Shown piece after piece: positions 1-6,800 of a DNA stretch of 10,064 nt (positions are counted from its first letter, which is position 1; every line of letters begins with the position of its first letter). The DNA lies in contig JADLDQ010000086.1 in NCBI GenBank assembly GCA_020846575.1, positions 1 through 10,064 of the forward strand. The letters are read 5' to 3'. Below the pieces are notes generated by a model that was not told where the DNA came from, made no database searches, and was given only the letters and a program-made list of their open reading frames with translations. The stretch is from Burkholderiales bacterium (lineage in GTDB: Bacteria; Pseudomonadota; Gammaproteobacteria; Burkholderiales; SG8-39). The translations under genes and the position numbers were made by a program.

Positions 1-1463
1 ACGGCATGATCGCCAACCGGCCCGACTGGACGCTCTCGCGCCAGCGCCAGTGGGGCGTGCCGATGCCGTTCTGCATCCACCGCGAGTCGGGCGCGCTGCA
101 CCCGCGCACGCAGGAGCTGATCGAGGCCGTGGCGCGGCGCGTGGAAACCGGCGGCATCGAGGCCTGGCAGACCCTGGAACCCGCGTCGCTCCTGGGCGAG
201 GAGGCGGCGGATTACGTGAAGGTTCGCGACACGCTGGACGTCTGGTTCGATTCGGGCGCCACGCACCAGACCGTGATGGGCGGTCCTGGAGGTTCGGCCA
301 GCGGCGCCGGATCCCACGGCCGCGAGCTGCAGTTCCCGGCGGATCTGTACCTGGAGGGCTCGGACCAGCATCGCGGCTGGTTCCACTCGTCGCTGCTCGT
401 GTCCTGCATGCTCAACGGCGTTCCACCCTACAAGGCGCTGCTCACTCACGGCTTCTTCGTCGACGGCGAGGGACGCAAGATGAGCAAGTCCCTCGGAAAC
501 ACGATCGAGCCACAGAAGGTGGCCGGAACGCTCGGCGCGGAGATCCTGCGCCTGTGGGTGGCGGCGACCGACTACTCCGGGGAACTCTCCATCTCCGAGG
601 AGATCCTCAAGCGCGTGGTCGAGTCCTACCGGCGCATCCGGAACACGCTGCGCTTCCTGCTCGCCAACACGGCGGATTTCGACGTGCGTACCCGGTCCCT
701 GCCGGTCTCCGAATGGCTGGAGATCGACCGCTACGCGGTGGCGCTCACCGCCGGGTTGCAGCGCGAGGTCGCGCTGGACTACGAGCGCTACGAGTTCCAC
801 CCCATCGTCGCGAGGCTGCAGACGTTCTGCTCCGAGGACCTGGGCGCGTTCTATCTGGACGTGCTCAAGGATCGCCTGTACACCTGCGGCGCGGATTCGA
901 AGGCGCGGCGCTCGGCCCAGAGCGCGTTGCACCACGTGACCCAGACGCTGCTGCGGCTGATGGCCCCTATCCTGTCGTTCACCGCCGAGGAGGCCTGGCA
1001 GTTCGCCGGGGCGCACGAGCGCGGTGAAGACGCGCACAGCATCTTCCTGCGCACCTGGCATGCGCTTCCCGAAATTCCCGAGGCGGGCGAACTGCTCGCG
1101 CGCTGGTCGCTCATCCGCGCGGCGCGCGCCGGCGTGCAGGCCGAACTCGAGCGGCTGCGCGCGGCCGGGGGCATCGGCTCCCCCCTCCAGGCGCGCGTCG
1201 AGATCCGGGCATCCGGGGACACCTATCGCGCACTCGCGGGACTGGGAGAGGATCTGAAGTTCGTGCTCATCACCTCGGCCGCCGGCGTCGTCGAGGCGCC
1301 GGCCGGCGGGGAAGGCGTGCTCGCCACGGCGGTCCAGGCGCCCAAGTGCGAGCGCTGCTGGCACTGGCGTGCCGATGTCGGCGGGGATGCGGCGCATCCG
1401 GGCCTGTGCGGGCGGTGCCTCCAGAACCTGTTCGGCGCCGGCGAGCCAAGGCAGTACGCGTGA
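1..1463 (+). CDS. ileS: Isoleucyl-tRNA synthetase, C-terminal half (5' end outside window)
   Basis: Cytoplasmic class I aminoacyl-tRNA synthetase that charges tRNA-Ile. The reading frame is open from the left edge, so the gene starts upstream; about 485 residues are visible against roughly 930-940 for the bacterial enzyme. Numbering from the Met at base 6, the signature RPDWTLSRQRQWGVP is at 5-19, DVWFDSG at 78-84, YLEGSDQHRGWF follows near 115, and the ATP-binding KMSKS loop is at 158-162. The anticodon-binding helical domain follows, starting around the stretch SYRRIRNTLRFLLAN. The C-terminal zinc ribbon is intact, with cysteines at 448, 451, 468 and 471. A Gly/Ser-rich insert lies at about 92-106, between DVWFDSG and YLEGSDQ. 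The gene ends with TGA at 1461-1463. It sits upstream of lspA and ispH, as in many proteobacteria. Identification is near certain. Confidence 0.97.
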   Translation, partial: GMIANRPDWTLSRQRQWGVPMPFCIHRESGALHPRTQELIEAVARRVETGGIEAWQTLEPASLLGEEAADYVKVRDTLDVWFDSGATHQTVMGGPGGSASGAGSHGRELQFPADLYLEGSDQHRGWFHSSLLVSCMLNGVPPYKALLTHGFFVDGEGRKMSKSLGNTIEPQKVAGTLGAEILRLWVAATDYSGELSISEEILKRVVESYRRIRNTLRFLLANTADFDVRTRSLPVSEWLEIDRYAVALTAGLQREVALDYERYEFHPIVARLQTFCSEDLGAFYLDVLKDRLYTCGADSKARRSAQSALHHVTQTLLRLMAPILSFTAEEAWQFAGAHERGEDAHSIFLRTWHALPEIPEAGELLARWSLIRAARAGVQAELERLRAAGGIGSPLQARVEIRASGDTYRALAGLGEDLKFVLITSAAGVVEAPAGGEGVLATAVQAPKCERCWHWRADVGGDAAHPGLCGRCLQNLFGAGEPRQYA

Positions 1464-1477
1464 GCAGGGAATATGGG

Positions 1478-1502
1478 CCGCGCGCAGCGGGGATCCGCGC
1501 GG
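1478..1502 (+). other. GC-rich inverted repeat in the ileS–lspA gap
   Basis: CCGCGCG at 1478-1484 pairs perfectly with CGCGCGG at 1496-1502 around an 11-base loop, starting 14 bases after the ileS stop. No T-run follows, so it is not a classical intrinsic terminator. In such GC-rich DNA a 7-bp stem may be chance. The rest of the 106-base gap (1464-1569) shows only further GC-rich short palindromes and the lspA ribosome binding site. Confidence 0.3.
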
Positions 1503-1553
1503 GCGCGAACGGGGCTGGCCGCCGGCCGGATGGTGCTCGCGCTCGCGCGATTC

Positions 1554-1560
1554 GGAAGGA
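1554..1560 (+). promoter_or_regulatory. Shine-Dalgarno site that decides the lspA start
   Basis: GGAAGGA lies 9 bases before the GTG at 1570-1572. It is the only good Shine-Dalgarno match in front of an in-frame start codon of lspA, and there is no in-frame ATG between it and the first membrane segment. Confidence 0.7.
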
Positions 1561-1569
1561 CGCGGCCGC

Positions 1570-2157
1570 GTGACGAGGGAGCGGCTCGATCGGGCCGCTG
1601 CGCGCGGCGCCGCGGCCTCCGGCGCCGGGCCGGCGGCAAGGGATACCGCAGGCGCGAAGCGGGCTTCACGGTCACGGCTGGCCGCCTGGCTCGTCCTGGC
1701 GGTCGCGGTGATGCTCGCCGATCAGGCCGCCAAGCACTGGATGGGCTCGCTTCTGCGGCCGGGAGAGGCGCGCGCGCTGACCGGCTTCTTCAACCTGGTG
1801 CTGGTGTTCAACCCCGGTGCGGCATTCAGCTTCCTCTCGGATGCCTCGGGCTGGCAGCGCCCCCTGTTCGTGGTTATCGCCGTCGCGGCCGCGGCGCTGA
1901 TCACCTGGCTGCTCGTGCGGCATGCCGGGGAGTCGCTTTTCTGCCTGGGCCTCGCCCTGATCCTGGGTGGCGCGCTCGGCAACCTGTGGGACCGGGTGCT
2001 GCTCGGCCACGTGGTCGACTTCCTGGATTTCCACGCGTTCGGGCGTCACTTTCCGGCGTTCAACCTGGCGGACTCCGCGATCACCTGCGGCGCGGCGCTC
2101 CTGCTCTACGACGGTTTCCGGCCCTCGGGCCGGGGCCCAGCCGGGGGCGGCGGATAG
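1570..2157 (+). CDS. lspA: Lipoprotein signal peptidase (signal peptidase II)
   Basis: Inner-membrane aspartyl protease that removes the signal peptide from prolipoproteins after lipid attachment to the conserved cysteine. From GTG 1570 the protein has 195 residues, against about 160-170 for typical members. Residues 1-36 form a basic, Ala/Gly/Arg-rich N-terminal extension of low complexity. Four hydrophobic segments follow at about 37-50, 97-116, 121-138 and 163-181. Family motifs are NPGAAFSF at 81-88, GNLWDR at 137-142, and the catalytic aspartates D150 (VVDF) and D168 (FNLADS). The strong GGAAGGA ribosome binding site supports the GTG. An in-frame ATG at 1369 would overlap ileS and add residues unlike the family, and ATG 1711 is inside the first membrane helix. 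The gap to ileS is 106 bases, and ispH follows after 23 bases, so co-transcription with both is likely. Confidence 0.95.
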   Translation: MTRERLDRAAARGAAASGAGPAARDTAGAKRASRSRLAAWLVLAVAVMLADQAAKHWMGSLLRPGEARALTGFFNLVLVFNPGAAFSFLSDASGWQRPLFVVIAVAAAALITWLLVRHAGESLFCLGLALILGGALGNLWDRVLLGHVVDFLDFHAFGRHFPAFNLADSAITCGAALLLYDGFRPSGRGPAGGGG

Positions 2158-2167
2158 AAGGCGCGGA

Positions 2168-2173
2168 TACAAT
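2168..2173 (+). promoter_or_regulatory. Possible -10-like hexamer just before ispH
   Basis: TACAAT ends 7 bases before the ispH ATG, which would place a transcription start at or next to the start codon. No convincing -35 element is visible about 17 bases upstream, where the DNA reads GC-rich. The only Shine-Dalgarno-like run, AGAAGG at 2156-2161, is 19 bases from the ATG and too far to be efficient. A secondary, perhaps leaderless, promoter is possible but weakly supported. Confidence 0.2.
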
Positions 2174-2180
2174 ACCGGCC

Positions 2181-3110
2181 ATGGAAGTCCTGCTTGCCAA
2201 CCCGAGGGGATTCTGCGCCGGCGTGGAGCGGGCCATCGGCATCGTGAATCGCGCCCTCGCCCTGCACGGCGCGCCGATCTACGTGCGCCACGAGGTGGTT
2301 CATAACCGCGTCGTGGTGGAAGACCTGCGCGCCAAGGGCGCGGTGTTCGTGGAAACGCTCGCGGAGGTGCCGCAGGGCGCCACCGTGGTCTTCAGCGCGC
2401 ACGGGGTGCCGAAGGCGGTGCGCGCGGAAGCGGCGCGGCGCGGCCTGAGGGTGTTCGATGCCACCTGCCCGCTGGTCACCAAGGTGCACAGCGAGGTCGC
2501 CCGCATGCGCGCCGCGGCGCTGGAGATCGTGATGATCGGCCACCGGGGCCACCCGGAAGTGGAGGGCACCATGGGCCAGGTCGAATCGGGCATGTACCTG
2601 GTCGAGACGGTCGAGGACGTGGCGAGGCTCTCGGTGCGCGATCCGGACAGACTCGCCTACGTGACCCAGACCACGCTCTCGGTCGACGATGCGAAGGGGG
2701 TGGTCGCCGCGCTGCGCGGGCGTTTCCCCGCGATCGTCGGACCGCGGAAAGACGACATCTGCTACGCCACACAGAACCGCCAGGAGGCGGTGAAGATGCT
2801 GGCGCCGCGCTGCGATCTCGTGATCGTGGTCGGGTCGCCGAACTCCTCCAATTCCAACCGCCTGCGCGAAGTCGCGCACAGCCTGGGCGTGGAGGCGCAC
2901 ATGGTCGACAGTGCCGGGCAACTGCAGGCTGCCTGGTTCACGGGCCGCCGCAGCGTGGGGCTGACCGCGGGCGCCTCGGCGCCGGAAGTGCTGGTCCAGG
3001 AAGTCATCGCCGGGCTGCAAAGTCTCGGGGTCCGGCAGGTCGTCCAGATGCCCGGCATCGAGGAGAACGTGACTTTTCCGCTGCCGCGGGACCTCGCCTC
3101 GACGGCGTAG
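2181..3110 (+). CDS. ispH: 4-hydroxy-3-methylbut-2-enyl diphosphate reductase
   Basis: Cytoplasmic [4Fe-4S] enzyme (LytB) that reduces HMBPP to IPP and DMAPP, the last step of the MEP isoprenoid pathway. It has 309 residues, close to the 310-320 usual length. The three cluster-binding cysteines are C12 (NPRGFCAGVERAI), C96 (FDATCPLVTKVH) and C194 (DDICYATQNRQ). The catalytic glutamate is E126 in GHRGHPEVEGT. The substrate-binding motifs HEVVHN (37-42), FSAHGV (71-76), TQTTLSVDD (162-170) and GSPNSSNSNRL (218-228) are all present. ATG 2181 gives exactly the family N-terminus, MEVLLANPRGFCAG; the much longer open frame upstream in the same phase is a GC-rich shadow of lspA. It ends with TAG, 21 bases from the convergent stop of the tonB-like gene. 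Cotranscription with lspA is likely, with an uncertain extra promoter close to the start. Confidence 0.98.
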   Translation: MEVLLANPRGFCAGVERAIGIVNRALALHGAPIYVRHEVVHNRVVVEDLRAKGAVFVETLAEVPQGATVVFSAHGVPKAVRAEAARRGLRVFDATCPLVTKVHSEVARMRAAALEIVMIGHRGHPEVEGTMGQVESGMYLVETVEDVARLSVRDPDRLAYVTQTTLSVDDAKGVVAALRGRFPAIVGPRKDDICYATQNRQEAVKMLAPRCDLVIVVGSPNSSNSNRLREVAHSLGVEAHMVDSAGQLQAAWFTGRRSVGLTAGASAPEVLVQEVIAGLQSLGVRQVVQMPGIEENVTFPLPRDLASTA

Positions 3111-3140
3111 CGAGCCGCAGCTCGAGGACCCTCAGGGTCC
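3111..3140. terminator. Back-to-back hairpins between convergent ispH and the tonB-like gene
   Basis: Two perfect stem-loops are adjacent. CGAGC/GCTCG at 3111-3115 and 3120-3124 has a 4-base loop. GGACCC/GGGTCC at 3126-3131 and 3135-3140 has the 3-base loop TCA, which is the complement of the minus-strand stop codon. They fill the whole gap between the two stop codons. Neither strand has a T-run after them, so an intrinsic terminator is only partly supported; a bidirectional RNA-stabilising or Rho-assisted end is an alternative. Confidence 0.4.
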
Positions 3141-3800
3141 GGTCGCGGCGCCGGCCGCGCCGATCACGATCTCGATGCGCAACTGGCTCGCCACCGGCTC
3201 CCCGGCTCGCAGCCCGGGCGTGAAGCGGGCTTTCCGGAAAGCGAGACTCGCCCAGCGCTCGAACATGCCCGGCGGCACGCTCTCGTCCACCAGCGCCTGG
3301 TCCACTCCGCCCTCCGCGTTGATCAGCAGGCGCAGGCTCACCCGCCCCGCAGCGCTCGCCGGCGGCTCCGGCAGCGGCGGCGTGTGCAGGGCGACCGGAC
3401 TTCGCTCCAGCGCCGAGGCCGGGTAGTACTGCCTGGGTCGCGCCTCGATCGCCTGCGGGCTGGGACCGGGAATGCCCGGCGGGCTCGCGGCGGCGGCTGC
3501 CTGCCGCTCCTCGCTCGCCTCGCGCGCGTCGCTGGCACGCTCGGCCCGGGCTTCCAGGGGTTCGGTCCCGGCCGCCTCGCCGCCTCGTGCGTCGGGCCGT
3601 GCGTGCGCCGGTCCGAGCAGGCGCAGCTCTATCGCCGGTAGTGCCCCGGAAAAGCGCTCGGGCTCACCGCCGGGGAGCCCGAGCTTCTGCCCCATCACCA
3701 GGACGTGCAGCGCGATCGACAGCGCGAGCGCCGCACCCAGGCGCCGGCGCGCCGCCGGTTCGGGGGGCAGGGGCAGCGCGTCCATGAGGAGGGAACGCAT
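3132..3800 (-). CDS. TonB-family protein (TonB C-terminal domain, single N-terminal membrane anchor)
   Basis: Protein of 222 residues with a TonB-like layout. A short cytoplasmic N-terminus is followed by one membrane anchor at about 21-38 (LGAALALSIALHVLVMG). A periplasmic linker rich in Ala, Pro, Glu and Arg runs to about 120. A TonB C-terminal-type fold lies at about 122-214, with VSLRLLINAEGGVDQALV, then the helix FERWASLAFRKARFTP and the last strand LRIEIVIG. TonB proteins normally pass proton-motive energy from ExbB/ExbD to outer-membrane receptors; neither exbB/exbD nor a receptor is nearby, so the partner is unknown. I chose ATG 3798-3800 because it precedes the anchor by 20 residues; its ribosome binding site is weak (GGACGGAA about 11 bases upstream), and ATG 3785 is an alternative. 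The gene follows pilY1 by 44 bases on the same strand, where pilE or pilY2 often sits. The domain call is fairly sure; a pilus-related role is only an inference from position. Confidence 0.82.
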   Translation of the reverse strand: MRSLLMDALPLPPEPAARRRLGAALALSIALHVLVMGQKLGLPGGEPERFSGALPAIELRLLGPAHARPDARGGEAAGTEPLEARAERASDAREASEERQAAAAASPPGIPGPSPQAIEARPRQYYPASALERSPVALHTPPLPEPPASAAGRVSLRLLINAEGGVDQALVDESVPPGMFERWASLAFRKARFTPGLRAGEPVASQLRIEIVIGAAGAATGP

Positions 3801-3844
3801 CGGCGAACCGATTCCGTCCGATCGCCGCCGCGAATCGCCGGGCG

Positions 3845-6800
3845 CTACTGCGCGACCTCGCGCCAGCTGATGCGCCTGCCGGTGGGCGCCGGGGTGTCGA
3901 AGGGCACGTCGATGGTGCGCTGCCGGGCGTCGGCGTTGGTCGCGATGACTACAGTCTTCCCGGAGGGCAGGCGCACGATGTTCAGGCCCACCACCAGCGA
4001 ATCGGCCAGCCGCTGGCCCACCAGCCCGCCCGGGCTCGTGGCCACCGGCGCGCCGTTCCTGAAATCGAAGTAGTTGAGCCAGCTGTAGCCGCCGACCGCG
4101 CACGCCGAGGTGTTGGGTACGTTGGTCGCGACCACCAGGGTGCCGAGCTGCAGTTTCATGTCCACGTTGACGCGTTCCCCGTTATCCGGGAAGTCCACGA
4201 ACCAGCCGTCCAGCGAGTTGCAGTTGCCGGTGCAGCTCACCGTGCGCGTGGATGTGCCGCCGGCGCCGACATTGGTGATGGTCTGCTCGCGCAGGCTGGT
4301 GCGCAGGCTCGCGTAGGCGGTCGTGTTGAGCGGGTCGTGGATCGCGTAGAGCGACTGCACCTGGGCGGTGACGCCCACCTCCGGGATGTCGGTGGTGCCG
4401 AGGTAGCGGCCGGTCGCCACGTACACGAACGGCTCCGGGGGACTGCCGATCTCGGCCAGTTCCGGCCGGGTCGTGATCGGTTGGCGCACGCCGTCCGGAT
4501 CGCGCGCGGTGGCGATGCGGGTCGCCTCGCGCCCTGCCGGGTTGATGGTGTCGTTCACGTCGAAACGCCAGACGTTGCCGCGCAGGTCCACGCCGTACAC
4601 CCGCAGCGTGGCGTTGTTGGTGAGCGTCGCGTCCACCCAGTTGGTGATCTTGTTCAGACCGCTGGGCGTGAAGGAGCTGCCGCTGTTGGTGCCGATCTTG
4701 TAGAGGATCTTTCCGGTGTTCGCTTCCAGGACATAGAGGTAACCCTCGCCGTCTCCCGATATCGAGGGAGAATTCACGTTGTTGTAGCCGGAGGTGACGA
4801 ACACGACCCAGCGCCCGTCCGAGAGCTTGCTGATGATGGGGTTGCCATAGGACAGGCCCAGGTGGCAGTCGGCGTAGAAGGTGGCCGAATCGCCCGGGTC
4901 GAAGCAGGTGTTGCTGTGCTTCAGTTCCCAAAGCCCCTTCGGATTGACCGGGTCGGTCACGTCCAGTGCGTAGTACCCCTTGCCGCCGCCGTTGAATCCT
5001 CCCACCAGGATGGTCTTCCAGGTCGCCGCGGCCACGTCCGCCACTGCGCAGTCGGCCGTGCACACGTCCCCGATCGTGGGTGTGCCGTCGGTATACCAGG
5101 TGTGCAGGTTTTCGTAATTGTTGTCGGCGAGTTTGTACAGCTTGGGCAGCACCACCGTGGGGATGAACGCCCAGGCCTCGACTCCGCCCTGGAGGTCGCT
5201 GACCGACGTACCGGCGAAGAAGGCGTGCAGCATGCCGTCGTTGGCGGCCACGTACACCATGGGGGTGCGCGAGCTGTGGGTGGACTTGTAGGTGTCGTAG
5301 CCCTTGTCCGAGTAGTTCGCGAAGGGCGCCCTGACGTACACCGGCTGGGCGTTGACGATGTCGCCCAGAATATTGGTGCGCGCCCGGTAATAACCGATGG
5401 CGTCGCCGGGAACGAAGTTCTCGTGACCCCTCTGGCCGCGCAGGAAGTTGACCAGGTTCTCGCCGCGCGCGGCGGTGATCTGGTCGAAGCTCCCGCCGCC
5501 GCCGTTGGTCATGTCGCTCGACTGGGTGAGGGCCGTGACGGCGGAGGCGCCGAAATTGGCCTGCTCGGCGCCGTTCAGACCGGTGTCGGGGCTGCCGGTC
5601 TGGTTGCCGCCGGCGTCGCAGCCGTAGGTGTTCCAGGTGAAGTTCACCAGGTTGCCGGTGGCGCCGGCGCGGAACAGCTTGATGTTGCGGGTGTCGCAGC
5701 TGCCCGCGGTCGTGGTGTTGAGCTTGGCTTGCGCCGACCAGATCACCGGCGTCTGCACCACGCCCGTGGTGAGATCGATCTCGTGCGCCTCGATATCGCC
5801 GTCCCAGGTCTTGGTCGTGAACTTGCCGACGTAGGCGAAGTTGTCGCCGGCGACCGGCTCCAGGTTGGAGGTGGCCGCCGCGGCCGCGGAGGAGACCCGC
5901 GACTCGATGTTGGCGAGCGCCGCGCTCAGCCCGGTCACCACCGAATCGGGGTCGGCGGCGCTGAAGAACGTGCCGCGGCCGTTCACCGCCGCGTGCCACA
6001 GGTCGTCCAGCGCGCTCGCCTGGTCGGCCACGGCGGTGGGCCAGTTGAGGTTGCCCTCGCGCACCAGCTTGAAGTCCCCGGTCGTGGCCGTCTTGTAGTC
6101 CTGCTGGTAGCCGATCGTCCCGGCCAGACCCAGGCCGAGCGTGAAGGTGGTCATGTGCTGGCAGGGATTGTTGTCGGCCTCGACCCCCAGGCCGATGCCG
6201 GGCACGTTGCACTCGGTGCCCACATCGGTTCCCAGGGCGCCGGTCGATCCCGCCTGCCGGAGTGAGAAAAGGCCGTTGCCCCGGTCGTACGGGCCGCGGT
6301 AGTAGTACTGCGCGACGTCGGCGAGCGATCCGCTGCTGCCGCCGGAGGTGCCGGCCACGCCGGGGGTGAAGGTGACCACCGGGTTGCTCGCGAGGTTGAG
6401 CGGGTTGGGCACCGGGTTGGCGGGATTGACGATGGTGTAGCAGGTCGCGCTGTAGAGCTGCGGCCCGGAGACCGTGGTCGTCGTCGTGGGGCCGCTCACG
6501 ACGCTGCCGCCGGCGCTGTAGGTGGTGACGGTCCGGGTGGTCGTGTCCGTGTAGTAGATGCGCTTCTTGTTGAAGCCGCAGAAGAACCCGCCGAAGCTGT
6601 ACTGCCTCGACACGGTGGTGTCGGTGATGCTGTCCAGCGTGCCGTCGTACAGGGGCGGCGGGGTGATCGCGATGTCGCCGTCCTGGTTGTCCATGGCGCT
6701 GCCGTCGATCTTCTGGCCGGCCGAGCTGTTCCAGTAGCCGTCGGTGGTGAGAATGGCGAAGTTCTGCTGGCAGGAATACTGCACCGGGTCGTCGCTCATG

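Noticed and set aside
1473..2180. Plus-strand open frame running in phase into ispH, which would give a 545-residue protein
   Set aside because: It runs over lspA in another frame, is Arg/Gly/Ala-rich without family motifs, and ispH has its normal N-terminus at 2181. High GC removes stop codons by chance.
3783..3785. Alternative ATG for the TonB-like gene
   Set aside because: No ribosome binding site is visible before it. The upstream ATG at 3800 differs by only five residues and is preceded by a weak GGACGGAA, so the choice is uncertain but favours 3800.
3801..3844. Short inverted repeat CGGCGA/TCGCCG (3801-3806 and 3823-3828) between pilY1 and the TonB-like gene
   Set aside because: Six-base GC-rich stem with a 16-base loop and no T-run; easily explained by base composition.
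4182..6212. Second long minus-strand open frame (676 residues) inside pilY1
   Set aside because: Very Arg/Gln/His-rich, typical of an out-of-frame reading of GC-rich coding DNA, with no domain or ribosome binding site.
4337..6265. Long plus-strand open frame (642 residues) antisense to pilY1
   Set aside because: Composition is Val/Gly/Arg-rich with no recognisable domain, and it mirrors a strongly supported PilY1 frame. It is a codon-bias shadow.
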